Assembly (NCBI RefSeq): GCF_030063285.1
Contig: NZ_JASISU010000004.1
Location: 124,001 to 188,000 of the forward strand
From: Pseudarthrobacter sp. PS3-L1
Lineage (GTDB): Bacteria > Actinomycetota > Actinomycetes > Actinomycetales > Micrococcaceae
Length of the DNA: 64,000 nt
Direction: 5' to 3'
This document shows positions 1 through 7,908 of the stretch, in pieces. The stretch's first letter is position 1, and every line of letters begins with the position of its first letter. The notes beneath the pieces are model-generated. The model ran no database searches. It had not been told where the DNA came from and saw nothing but the letters and a program-made list of their open reading frames with translations. Both the position numbers and the translations under genes were made by a program.

Positions 1-469
1 GGGCCAGGATGCGGCCGCCAAGCTGGCTCAGGGGCCCGAGTTCCTGGCGCTGGACCGGGATTTTCCGTTCGAAATAGCGCAGGTTTTTCTTCAGGACGAA
101 GCCGTGGCCCAGGAATGCTTCCACCCGGGTCTCGGATTCCGGTATCAGCGCGGAGAGCTTGTTCAACCCGTGCGGCGCCATCCGATTCTCGACGGCGGCC
201 AGGAGCGAGGTTCCAATTCCCTTGCTGCGGTGCTCCGGGAGGGTGGCGAGGAAGACGATCCAGCCCTGGTCATGGGCGGCACGTCCAACGGCTGCACCCA
301 CGATCTCATCACCGTGGACCGCCACCACGGCGTGGTCCTTTTCGCAGGAGGCCAATACTTCAGGAAGCGCGTAGACCGGCTCCACATTGGTGGCCTTGAG
401 TGACTCCCAAAGATGCAGGATGCCATCAAGATCGGAGGAGTGGAAATCCCTGATTCGCCAGGCTGCCAT
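1..469 (-). CDS. GNAT family N-acetyltransferase, 3' end cut by window edge
   Basis: The reverse strand is open from an ATG at 469 to the left edge, giving 156 codons with no stop. The translation has a GNAT fold signature. A beta4 strand (WIVFLATLPEH, about residues 70-80) is followed by the acetyl-CoA pyrophosphate loop HRSKGIG (80-86) and an alpha helix. The late GHGF segment (121-124) is typical of the beta6-beta7 end of the fold. The domain is essentially complete by about residue 140, yet the frame continues (residues 141-156 include GPLSQLGGRILA), so the protein may carry an additional C-terminal domain outside the window. The acyl acceptor cannot be told from sequence. No strong ribosome binding site is visible before the ATG. 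Confidence 0.8.
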   Translation of the reverse strand, partial: MAAWRIRDFHSSDLDGILHLWESLKATNVEPVYALPEVLASCEKDHAVVAVHGDEIVGAAVGRAAHDQGWIVFLATLPEHRSKGIGTSLLAAVENRMAPHGLNKLSALIPESETRVEAFLGHGFVLKKNLRYFERKIPVQRQELGPLSQLGGRILA

Positions 470-813
470 CACGTGTGTCCCGTCGTATTCGTCATTGAGC
501 TAACGGTAATTTTGGGCTAGCGGTAACTTTTTCTGCTGGGGTTCAGATCTCACGTGGCATCCAGACCAGGATGACTGCCATTTTTCCTACCCCGCAGCTC
601 CCCGCGCTCGCACCCGGGGTCTGGCGTATCTTCCGGGAGCGCTTCAAGGAACTGCCCTGCTTCATGATCAGGCACGGCACATCGGGAAACAAGACATGCG
701 CACCAGGATCAGTGCATGCTCCGGCCACTTGGACCATGTGAAGGCGGTGGCGTGGTCGACCCGAGCCGCAGAATGGCGGCAGGGCAGCAGTGCGCAATCC
801 CGGCGTGCAGTAC
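470..813. other. Intergenic region, no convincing gene
   Basis: This 344-base gap lies between the divergent left-edge acetyltransferase promoter side and the 3' end of the EamA transporter. A 56-codon frame on the plus strand starts at ATG 570 and ends near 740, but it has no ribosome binding site and no recognisable motif. No terminator with a T run is evident. I see no RNA gene here. Confidence 0.5.
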
Positions 814-1782
814 CTAGGACCGTTCCCGGTGTCCACGCCGGAGCAGCCGCAGCTTTCCCTGGCTGGTCAGGATACCGAGCACCACAACGACTCCGCCCAC
901 GGGCTCGTTCCAGTGCAGGACTTCGCCGAGGACAAAGATGCCAAGCACCACGCCAACAAGGGGTGTCAGGTACGTGACGGTGGATGCGGCGGTTGGCCCC
1001 CAGGTGTCAACGATGATGGTCATCCAGATGTAGGCGACGCCGGTACCCAGCCCGCCAAGGGCCAGCATGCTCAGTACCACCGACGGATCGAGGGAGATTG
1101 GCTCGAAGGCAATGAAGGGCGAAAGTAGCACCATGATGACGGCGGCGAGGGAAATTTCCACCGCGGAGATGACAACAGGGTCGTAAGAGTGCGTTCCCAG
1201 AACAAACTTGCGCAGGTAGACGAATGCAATGCCATAGCAGAGTGTTGCGCCGAGGCATGCCAGCTGCGCGGGGACTGACTCATGGATCGCTGGATCCCCG
1301 AGTACCCGCCACGGTCCGACCACGAGCGCGACGCCAAGGCCACCAACAAAAATTCCACCTATTTGGAGCCGGCGGAGGCGTTCCTTGGGCAACGCAATCG
1401 CTCCAACCGCAAGCGTCATGATCGGTGTTGTCGCATTCAGGATGCTTGACAACCCAGAGGGCAGAAACTGGCCAGCCCAGGCGAACAGGAGGAACGGTGC
1501 GACGCACAGGAACACTGAGACAACTGCCAGGTGCGCCCACAGCCGGCGCTCGCGGGGCCAGCGCCGCCGAGTGAGCAGCATGATGAGGCACAGCGTTGCG
1601 GCTCCCAGAACCAGCCTTGAGAGTGCGACCTGCGAGGGCGCCAGTCCCGTGAGTCCGGTTTTCATGAACAGGAAGCTGGCGCCCCAGATCAGTGCGGCCC
1701 CAAGGTAGGCGAACAGAACTCGGCGGGAGGCAGGCGCCTGCATACCAGCCGCGGGGATGACTTGTGTTTCGCCAGCGGCCAT
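814..1782 (-). CDS. EamA/DMT superfamily transporter
   Basis: A 322-residue integral membrane protein with about ten hydrophobic helices arranged as two EamA repeats (roughly residues 25-155 and 170-305). The first helix carries the typical DMT pattern AALIWGASFLFMK, and the second repeat opens with LACLGATLCYGIAFVYLRK. Members export or import metabolites or amino acids across the cytoplasmic membrane, and the substrate cannot be deduced. The ATG at 1782 is preceded by AAGGAG at a 6-base spacing. The gene stands alone, with no adjacent regulator. The length is normal for the family. Confidence 0.88.
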   Translation of the reverse strand: MAAGETQVIPAAGMQAPASRRVLFAYLGAALIWGASFLFMKTGLTGLAPSQVALSRLVLGAATLCLIMLLTRRRWPRERRLWAHLAVVSVFLCVAPFLLFAWAGQFLPSGLSSILNATTPIMTLAVGAIALPKERLRRLQIGGIFVGGLGVALVVGPWRVLGDPAIHESVPAQLACLGATLCYGIAFVYLRKFVLGTHSYDPVVISAVEISLAAVIMVLLSPFIAFEPISLDPSVVLSMLALGGLGTGVAYIWMTIIVDTWGPTAASTVTYLTPLVGVVLGIFVLGEVLHWNEPVGGVVVVLGILTSQGKLRLLRRGHRERS

Positions 1783-1884
1783 CGCATGCTCCTTCTCTGG
1801 GTGAGGTATCGGCCCTGTGCATCGTAGCCTGCGGCAAAGTCAGGGAATGCCTGGCAGAAGCTCCGCGCAGCCGTCTGCCGGCCC

Positions 1885-1890
1885 TACACT
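1885..1890 (+). promoter_or_regulatory. Putative -10 element, leaderless start
   Basis: TACACT lies 6 bases before the ATG at 1897, and no Shine-Dalgarno sequence is present. This places the expected transcription start at or next to the start codon. Confidence 0.5.
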
Positions 1891-1896
1891 GAATCC

Positions 1897-2550
1897 ATGA
1901 CTACCGGGTCCGTTCTGGCCATCTGCCGCGTCCACCAGCTCCTGAACGATTCCAGCAGTGTTGGCGTCACGGCTATCGACAAGCGTGCAGTGGAGGGTCC
2001 GGTGAAAGTCCACAGGTTGGGCCTGACAGGCGATATCCAGGCGAACAGGGTCCATCATGGCGGGCCGGATCAGGCAATTTACGCCTATTCACAGGAGGAT
2101 GCCGACTACTGGTCCGCGGAGCTGAACCGTGAGGTGACGCCGGGGATGTTCGGTGAGAACCTGCGCATTGCCGGAGTCCAGGTCACTGGCGCGGTCATAG
2201 GGGAGCGATGGCGGGTTGGCACCGCTGTGGAGCTCGAGGTCACCTCTCCGCGCACCCCCTGCGCCACGTTCCAACGGCGTATCAAGGCGCCGCAGTTGGT
2301 CAAGCGGTTCACCGAAGCGGGCCGGGTGGGCACCTACCTGCGGGTCATCCGCACGGGCACCATCCAAGCGGGCGACGCCGTCGAACGCTTCCACGTCCCC
2401 ACCCATGGCGTCACCATCGGAGAGTGGTTCAGCGAACCAAGCCTGGCCGCCGTCGCCAGCCTCAGGGCTGCAGAATCGGCGGGGGAAATCCGCCTGCAGG
2501 AGAGCTTCCACTCGGCGTTCCGCACACTGGGGCGTCGGTTGGGTGCCTAA
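1897..2550 (+). CDS. MOSC domain-containing protein
   Basis: A 217-residue protein of the MOSC family (YiiM-like), the C-terminal domain type of molybdenum cofactor sulfurase. It has the family hallmarks GLTGDIQANRVHHGGPDQAI (about residues 47-66), the PGMFGENL motif near 80-90, and the conserved cysteine in SPRTPCATFQ (around 122). In known members this cysteine is the proposed sulfur or molybdenum cofactor contact. Family roles include detoxification of N-hydroxylated compounds (YiiM) or sulfur transfer. Which applies here is unknown. The start lacks a ribosome binding site but follows a -10 hexamer by 6 bases. No cofactor biosynthesis genes are adjacent. Confidence 0.87.
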   Translation: MTTGSVLAICRVHQLLNDSSSVGVTAIDKRAVEGPVKVHRLGLTGDIQANRVHHGGPDQAIYAYSQEDADYWSAELNREVTPGMFGENLRIAGVQVTGAVIGERWRVGTAVELEVTSPRTPCATFQRRIKAPQLVKRFTEAGRVGTYLRVIRTGTIQAGDAVERFHVPTHGVTIGEWFSEPSLAAVASLRAAESAGEIRLQESFHSAFRTLGRRLGA

Positions 2551-2942
2551 AAGGCTTCTGCACCGCGTGTGCCGAAGCTCACCGCACCTGCCTGTGACAA
2601 TGATTGGCCTACCGGCAGGGCTGTGCCGTACACTTGAAACATCCCCCACTCCGGAAATCCCTTATTTCCTGCCCAATTGTTGAGGCAGGACTGGCAAGTG
2701 TTGGGGCCCGCGATCTTGAAGCGGGCATTTTCATAGGGAGAGCCGGTCAAAGTAAACGCTGTACAGACTGCTGGGATAGCAGCCAAGAGATGCAGCGGGA
2801 AGTCCTGCCACGGGATTGCGAAAGCGCCGGACTTCTATGTGACCGGCCGGTCAATGACAGCCCGGCATCCACGCGTCACGTGAACTGCGGCTCCGCTCAC
2901 CTTGGGTTGTGCTGCTTGCCCCCTATGGATGAGGAAACTCCT
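2551..2942 (+). promoter_or_regulatory. Long leader/intergenic region upstream of the DEAD-box helicase
   Basis: These 392 bases separate the MOSC gene from the helicase start. The helicase frame stays open upstream to 2604, but that extension is Cys/Pro-rich and unlike any helicase N-terminus. I therefore read the region as untranslated. It contains several short complementary segments (for example CCCGC at 2707-2711 with GCGGG at 2720-2724, and ACCGGCCGGT at 2840-2849). Cold-shock DEAD-box helicase genes elsewhere have long regulatory 5' leaders, and the same role here is an inference. Confidence 0.35.
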
Positions 2943-5054
2943 ATGCCCGAAAACCACAATGATGACGTCCAGACCGAAAATGTAGCGTCCGACGCCGTCA
3001 CCACCACGGAAAACAACGCCCCTGAGGACGTTGTCACCGAAGCCGTTGTCGCCGAGAAGGCGGCCCCGGAAACTGCTGTCGCCGAGAAGGCAGCCCCGGC
3101 TGCTGAAGCAGCGCCTGCAGTCGCCGCAGAGCCCGAAGAAGACGTCGTCAAATTCGTTGACCTTGGCATTGATGAGCGTGTCCTGGCCGCCCTGCAGGAT
3201 GTTGGCTACGAGAAGCCCTCACCCATCCAGGCCGCCACCATCCCGCTGCTCCTTGAGGGCCGCGACGTCGTGGGCCTGGCACAGACCGGTACCGGCAAGA
3301 CCGCAGCATTCGCTGTTCCTGCCCTGTCCCGACTGGCAGAACTGCACGACCTCAACGGCCCTTCACGCAAAACCCAGGCCCTGGTTCTGGCACCTACCCG
3401 CGAGCTCGCGCTTCAGGTTGCCGAGGCCTTCACCTCCTACGCCAAGCACATCGACGACTTCACTGTCCTTCCCGTCTACGGTGGCTCCGCCTACGGACCG
3501 CAGCTTGCTGGCCTTCGCCGCGGTGCCCAGGTGGTTGTTGGGACCCCCGGTCGCGTGATTGACCACATCTCCAAGGGTTCATTGGATCTCTCCGAACTCC
3601 AGTACCTGGTACTGGACGAGGCCGACGAGATGCTGCGAATGGGCTTCGCCGAGGATGTTGAGCAGATCTTCCAGCAGACTCCCGAGTCACGCCAGGTTGC
3701 CCTGTTCTCCGCCACCATGCCGAGCCAGATCCGCCGGATGTCCAAGCAGTACCTGAACAACCCTGCCGAGATTTCGGTCAAATCCAAGACCACCACCGGC
3801 GCCAACACCCGCCAGCGGTACCTGCAGGTCATGGGACCGCACAAGCTCGATGCCCTCACCCGCATCCTTGAGGTTGAAGAGTTCGACGGCGTCATCGCCT
3901 TCGTCCGGACCAAGATGGCTACCGAGGACCTGGCTGACAAGCTCAAGAGCCGCGGCTTCCAGGCTGCCGCCATCAACGGTGACATCCCGCAGCAGCAGCG
4001 CGAGCGCACTGTCGACGCACTGAAGGAAGGCCGCATCGACATCCTTGTGGCCACCGACGTCGCCGCCCGTGGTCTCGACGTGGAGCGCATCAGCCACGTC
4101 ATCAATTACGACATCCCGCATGACACCGAGTCCTACGTCCACCGCATTGGCCGCACCGGCCGTGCCGGGCGTTCAGGCGATGCGATCCTGTTCATGACCC
4201 CTCGCGAGAAGTACCTGCTGCGCTCCATCGAGAAGGCCACCCGCCAGCCGGTCGAACAGATGCACCTGCCCACCGCAGAGACCGTCAACACCCTTCGCCT
4301 GGGGAAGTTCGCCGAGAAGATCACCGAAACCCTGCAGTCGCAGGATGTCTCGGCCTTCCGTGACCTGATCTCCTCCTACGAGGAAGAGCACAACGTCCCC
4401 GCAGCCGAGATCGCCGCAGCACTGGCAGTCATGGCCCAGGGTGGACAGCCGCTCCTGGTCAAGGAACTCCCCGCTGCTCCCGAATTCCAGAAGCGCGAAC
4501 GCGCCAAGGACGGCTTCGGTTCACGCGGTCCTACCCGCACCCTGACCGAGGGCAACGCTACCTACCGGATCGCCGTGGGACGCCGCCAGCGCGTCATGCC
4601 GGGTTCGATTGTTGGCGCCATTGCCAACGAGGGTGGCATCTCTTCGGCACAGATCGGCGGCATTGACATCCGCTCGGACCACTCCCTGGTGGAGCTCCCG
4701 GCAGACCTCAGCCCCGATCAGCTCAAGGCGCTGTCACGCACCCGGATCGGTGGCGAACTGATCCACCTCGAGCTGGACAACGGCCGCAAGCCGTCCTCCG
4801 GTGGCGACCGCGGCGGTTACCAGGGTAATCGTGGCGGCGACCGTGGCGGCTACTCGGGTGGTGGCGACCGTGGTGGCGACCGCGGCGGCAACTTCAAGGG
4901 CAACGGCGGCTTCAAGAAGGACTTCCGCAAGACCGACGGCGAGCGCTCCTCAGCTGACCGTGGCGGACGGTCCTTCAGCGAGCGCGGCAGCTTCGGCGGA
5001 GATTCACGCAAGCCCCGCACCGAAGGCGGCTTCAAGCCCCGCAACAAGTGGTAG
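2943..5054 (+). CDS. deaD: DEAD/DEAH-box ATP-dependent RNA helicase (CsdA/DeaD type)
   Basis: The 703-residue protein unwinds RNA with ATP, acting in cold-shock mRNA unwinding, ribosome assembly and RNA decay. In order it has an acidic Ala/Glu-rich N-terminus (1-68) with a VAEKAAPE repeat, then the Q motif PSPIQAATIP (92-101), Walker A AQTGTGKT (113-120) and PTRELALQ (151-158). TPGRVID (201-207), DEAD (225-228), SAT and HRIGRTGR (about 400) follow. The C-terminus has a DbpA-like RNA-binding domain (about 540-625, containing IAVGRRQRVMPGSIVGAI) and a Gly/Arg-rich RGG tail. I chose ATG 2943 because GAGGAA sits 8 bases upstream. A lesser alternative is ATG 2925. A long leader precedes it and a strong terminator follows. 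Confidence 0.95.
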   Translation: MPENHNDDVQTENVASDAVTTTENNAPEDVVTEAVVAEKAAPETAVAEKAAPAAEAAPAVAAEPEEDVVKFVDLGIDERVLAALQDVGYEKPSPIQAATIPLLLEGRDVVGLAQTGTGKTAAFAVPALSRLAELHDLNGPSRKTQALVLAPTRELALQVAEAFTSYAKHIDDFTVLPVYGGSAYGPQLAGLRRGAQVVVGTPGRVIDHISKGSLDLSELQYLVLDEADEMLRMGFAEDVEQIFQQTPESRQVALFSATMPSQIRRMSKQYLNNPAEISVKSKTTTGANTRQRYLQVMGPHKLDALTRILEVEEFDGVIAFVRTKMATEDLADKLKSRGFQAAAINGDIPQQQRERTVDALKEGRIDILVATDVAARGLDVERISHVINYDIPHDTESYVHRIGRTGRAGRSGDAILFMTPREKYLLRSIEKATRQPVEQMHLPTAETVNTLRLGKFAEKITETLQSQDVSAFRDLISSYEEEHNVPAAEIAAALAVMAQGGQPLLVKELPAAPEFQKRERAKDGFGSRGPTRTLTEGNATYRIAVGRRQRVMPGSIVGAIANEGGISSAQIGGIDIRSDHSLVELPADLSPDQLKALSRTRIGGELIHLELDNGRKPSSGGDRGGYQGNRGGDRGGYSGGGDRGGDRGGNFKGNGGFKKDFRKTDGERSSADRGGRSFSERGSFGGDSRKPRTEGGFKPRNKW

Positions 5055-5087
5055 CCACCTGCTGCTGCAGGTGATCCGATAGCACCG

Positions 5088-5122
5088 CCGATGGACCAGC
5101 CTACGGGCTGGTCCATCGGTAT
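5088..5122 (+). terminator. Intrinsic terminator of the helicase gene
   Basis: A perfect 14-bp stem (CCGATGGACCAGCC with GGCTGGTCCATCGG) has a TACG loop and is followed by TATTTG. It lies 33 bases after the helicase stop. The T run is weak. Confidence 0.75.
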
Positions 5123-5209
5123 TTGAGGCGACGTCACGCCCCACACAGGCCTGCACAAGACCCCTTGCAGTGGGCCACTTCACATGGCGGGGAGCGCTGG
5201 CGCCGTCGA

Positions 5210-5239
5210 TTTGTTGGAGCGTCAAACGTCCGGTAGAGT
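5210..5239 (+). promoter_or_regulatory. Putative promoter of the tRNA-Thr/tRNA-Met unit
   Basis: A TTTGTT -35-like hexamer (5210-5215), an 18-base spacer and a TAGAGT -10 (5234-5239) end 11 bases before the tRNA. The -35 is a poor match. Confidence 0.45.
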
Positions 5240-5250
5240 ATTCATTCGTT

Positions 5251-5322
5251 GCCCCCCTAGCTCAGTGGTAGAGCGCGTTCTTGGTAAGAACGAGGTCACC
5301 GGATCGATTCCGGTGGGGGGCT
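5251..5322 (+). tRNA. tRNA-Thr (anticodon GGT)
   Basis: A complete cloverleaf of 72 bases. The acceptor stem pairs GCCCCCC with GGGGGGC, the D arm contains AGCTCAGTGGTAGAGC, the anticodon loop is CTTGGTAAG with GGT, and the T arm contains GGATCGATTCC. The discriminator base is T and the 3' CCA is not encoded. It is followed by tRNA-Met after 62 bases, probably in one transcript. Confidence 0.95.
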
Positions 5323-5384
5323 CTGAATGAGGGCCTGTGTCAAGGCGGTTTTTGACCGGTTTGATGCAGGTTTTTCTCATTCGT

Positions 5385-5458
5385 GGCGGTGTAGCTCAGT
5401 TGGTTAGAGCGCACGACTCATAATCGTGAGGTCGGGAGATCGAGCCTCCCCACCGCTA
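5385..5458 (+). tRNA. tRNA-Met (anticodon CAT), elongator type
   Basis: A 74-base cloverleaf: acceptor GGCGGTG pairs with CACCGCT (first pair G-U), the D arm is AGCTCAGTTGGTTAGAGC, the anticodon stem-loop is ACGACTCATAATCGT and the T arm is GGGAGATCGAGCCTCCC. The paired acceptor end and D-loop fit an elongator rather than an initiator tRNA. A lysidine-modified tRNA-Ile2 also carries CAT, but its body differs. CCA is not encoded. A terminator follows at once. Confidence 0.92.
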
Positions 5459-5464
5459 CAGACA

Positions 5465-5498
5465 AGACCCCGTGGGCACCGCCTGCGGGGTCTTTTTT
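5465..5498 (+). terminator. Intrinsic terminator after tRNA-Met
   Basis: Stem AGACCCCG/CGGGGTCT is followed by a run of six T. It ends the tRNA-Thr/tRNA-Met transcript. Confidence 0.88.
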
Positions 5499-5587
5499 GT
5501 GTCTCTGGGAGAAGGCAGATATCCGCGGGCAGATTGCGCTGTGAGCGCACGTGGCTGGCCAGTCCCGGGTTGCCGTGCCAACAATGG

Positions 5588-6241
5588 ATGATGACACGAA
5601 TCGCAATCATTGGCGGCCACGGAAAAGTGGCCCTGCACCTGTCCAAGCTGCTGGCCTCCGAAGGCCACACTGTCACCTCCTTCATCCGCAAACCTGAGCA
5701 GGCATCGGATGTTGAAGCAACGGGTGCCACGGCAGCAATGCTGGACATCGAGAACGCGTCCACCCAGGACATTGCCCATGCGCTCAACGGCCAGGAGGCC
5801 CTTGTCTGGTCGGCGGGGGCGGGCGGCGGGAGCGCAGAACGCACGTATGCCGTGGATCGGGACGCAGCCATCCGTTCCATGGAGGCCTCCCTCGCTGCAG
5901 GCGTGAAGCGCTATGTCATGGTGTCCTACCTGGGTGCGGGACCGGACCATGGCGTTCCCGAGGACAACAGCTTTTTCTCCTACGCCGAGTCCAAAGCCGA
6001 GGCGGACGAGTTCCTGAAGGGCACCGCGCTCTCCTGGACAATCCTTGGTCCTGGTTCACTCACGGACGGACCTTCCACAGGGCTTATTGAGCTCAACCCC
6101 TCCAAGGACGCTGACAACGGAACCTCACGCGCCAACGTTGCCGTAGTTGCTGCCGCGGTCCTGGCAAGCCCGGACACAGCACGCCGGACCATCGAGTTCG
6201 TGGACGGAACCCACACGGTCCAAGAAGCCCTGAACTCCTGA
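5588..6241 (+). CDS. NAD(P)-binding oxidoreductase, atypical SDR (YwnB-like)
   Basis: A 217-residue protein with an N-terminal Rossmann strand and glycine motif IAIIGGHGKVALHL (residues 5-18). It continues with the atypical SDR/NAD(P)H-binding layout: SFIRKPEQ after beta2, LVWSAGAGGG (about 77-86) and YVMVSYLGAG (about 113-122). A serine/tyrosine pair sits where such proteins often have a degenerate active site. It is likely a cytosolic NADPH-binding reductase or sensor, with substrate unknown. The frame is open upstream into tRNA-Met, so the start must be near ATG 5588 or 5591. No good ribosome binding site is visible. It stands alone, followed by a 15-bp hairpin. Confidence 0.85.
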   Translation: MMTRIAIIGGHGKVALHLSKLLASEGHTVTSFIRKPEQASDVEATGATAAMLDIENASTQDIAHALNGQEALVWSAGAGGGSAERTYAVDRDAAIRSMEASLAAGVKRYVMVSYLGAGPDHGVPEDNSFFSYAESKAEADEFLKGTALSWTILGPGSLTDGPSTGLIELNPSKDADNGTSRANVAVVAAAVLASPDTARRTIEFVDGTHTVQEALNS

Positions 6242-6278
6242 TCCCCGGGTCCAGGAGCAGCTTCTCCCGCTAGAGTAT

Positions 6279-6312
6279 AAACGGCGTCCGGCCACCAGGC
6301 CGGGCGCCGTTT
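6279..6312 (+). terminator. 15-bp hairpin between the reductase and the antiporter
   Basis: AAACGGCGTCCGGCC pairs with GGCCGGGCGCCGTTT (one G-U) around an ACCA loop. It lacks a T run, and a TAGAGT hexamer (6271-6276) sits just upstream. It could therefore terminate the reductase gene or lie in the antiporter leader. Confidence 0.5.
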
Positions 6313-6333
6313 GCTTGCGCGAAAGGCCATGCC

Positions 6334-7908
6334 ATGGAGCAATTGACAGTGATCGTTGGGCTGCTGCTCGCCACTGTGGTGGCAGTTGGCCTAGGAGATA
6401 GGCTGCGGCTGCCGTATCCAGTGCTGATGTTGCTGCTGGCCGCAGCGCTGACCTTCATTCCAGGGTTCCCGCCCCTGGACTTCCCGCCGGAGCTGATCCT
6501 TCCGATTTTCCTGCCACCCTTGCTTTTCGCGACCGCGCAGCGCAGCTCATGGTCTGTCTTCCGGCTGCGGTGGCGCACCCTGATCCTGCTCGCCGTTGCC
6601 CTGGTGGTGGTTACCACTGCCACTGTTGCCGGAGCAGCTTGGCTGCTGATCCCCGGTATTGGCTTGCCTGCGGCTATTGCCTTGGGTGCCATGGTGGCTC
6701 CACCCGATCCGGTAGCAGTTGAGTCCGTCTCTGGCCGGGTCCGCATGCCCCGCCGCCTGACCACCGTCCTGCAGAGCGAGGGCCTGTTCAACGACGCCGC
6801 CGCGATTGTGATCTTCCAGGCGGCGGTTGCAGCGACGCTGGATGGCAGTCCGGTGGGGCCCGACGTCGTCCTCCAGTTTGTGCTCGGGGCGGCCATTGCG
6901 GTGCTGGTGGGAGTCCTCATGGGATGGTTTACTGCCGTCATCACCAAAATTGTCACCTCGATGGTGGCCCGAAGTGCAGTGACCCTGGTGGTGCCCTTTG
7001 GGGCATACATCCTCGCCGAGGAGCTGCACGCCTCCGGGGTGATCGCCGTGGTGGTGACAGCGCTGGAACTCCAGCGCCACTCACGCGCCCAGGACGCCGC
7101 TGAGAGGCTCACCAGGGCAGCATTCTGGGATGTGGTGGAACTGCTGGTGACGGGGCTGGCTTTCGGGCTGATGGGGCTGGAAATCCGCGAGGTGGTCCAG
7201 GGCCAAGGCGCAGACATTGTTCCGATGATCGGTGTTGCGGTCCTGGTCTGTGTCCTGGTTGTCCTGGTGCGTTTCCTGTGGATCGGGTTGCTTGCACTCA
7301 GCTCACGGGCGGGCCTGCACCTGTTCCAGGCCACCAGTTTCAGGGAAGTCCTGATCCTTACCTGGTGTGGCATGCGCGGGCTCGCCACGCTGGCGCTTGC
7401 CCTGTCCTTGCCGCTGGCGTTGGATGACGGCACGGACTTTCCCGCACGTGATTACCTGGTAGTCATTTCCTGCGCCGTGCTGCTGACCACCCTGGTGCTG
7501 CCCGGCCTCACCCTGCCCTGGCTGATGCGCGTCCTCAAGGCCTCCGCTGACGGCTCCGCCGAGGACGACGCTGTCCGGCACCTGTCTCGCCGGGCCCAGG
7601 ACGCGGCCCTTGCAGCCCTCAGGCAGAATGAACTGATCAAGGACCTGCCCGAGGACACCCGCAAGGCACTCAAGGCGCGGATGAGTAGGCTCCACACAGA
7701 CCTTGCGGAGGACAATCCGGAACGGGAGCGGTCCATGGCGAAGCTCAAGCAGGGACGCGAGCTTGCCATCGCCATCCAGAGCATCGCCCTGGATGCGGCT
7801 CGTCAGGAGGTTGTGGCAGCGCGCAATGAGCGAGGCGTGGACCCGGAGATCGCTGACCACGTGCTCCGGAAGCTTGACCTGCGCACCATGCTCATGCCGG
7901 GGGAGTAG
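6334..7908 (+). CDS. Na+/H+ antiporter, CPA1 family
   Basis: A 524-residue cation/proton antiporter for pH and sodium homeostasis. About 12 transmembrane helices occupy residues 1-400, followed by a hydrophilic C-terminal domain (about 405-524) rich in charged helices. The family ion-binding motif is GAMVAPPDPVAVESV (about 112-126, with the DP pair). It is followed by SEGLFNDAAAIVIFQ (about 148-162), the CPA1 signature containing the essential ND. RALTWCGMRG-like chemistry appears as LTWCGMRGLATLAL (about 342-355). AAAGG lies 11 bases before ATG 6334. The 3' end overlaps the convergent ROK gene by 17 bases. Confidence 0.93.
   Translation: MEQLTVIVGLLLATVVAVGLGDRLRLPYPVLMLLLAAALTFIPGFPPLDFPPELILPIFLPPLLFATAQRSSWSVFRLRWRTLILLAVALVVVTTATVAGAAWLLIPGIGLPAAIALGAMVAPPDPVAVESVSGRVRMPRRLTTVLQSEGLFNDAAAIVIFQAAVAATLDGSPVGPDVVLQFVLGAAIAVLVGVLMGWFTAVITKIVTSMVARSAVTLVVPFGAYILAEELHASGVIAVVVTALELQRHSRAQDAAERLTRAAFWDVVELLVTGLAFGLMGLEIREVVQGQGADIVPMIGVAVLVCVLVVLVRFLWIGLLALSSRAGLHLFQATSFREVLILTWCGMRGLATLALALSLPLALDDGTDFPARDYLVVISCAVLLTTLVLPGLTLPWLMRVLKASADGSAEDDAVRHLSRRAQDAALAALRQNELIKDLPEDTRKALKARMSRLHTDLAEDNPERERSMAKLKQGRELAIAIQSIALDAARQEVVAARNERGVDPEIADHVLRKLDLRTMLMPGE

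Noticed and set aside
570..740. 56-codon plus-strand frame starting MTAIFPTPQL
   Set aside because: No ribosome binding site or -10 at proper spacing, no motif, Cys/His content typical of chance frames. Left as intergenic.
2604..2942. N-terminal extension of the DEAD-box helicase frame
   Set aside because: The extension is Cys/Pro-rich and unlike helicases, while ATG 2943 has GAGGAA at the right distance.
6270..7433. 387-codon reverse-strand frame opposite the antiporter
   Set aside because: Thr/Ser/Arg-biased translation, the usual product of the complementary frame of a high-GC gene. The forward frame has full CPA1 motifs.
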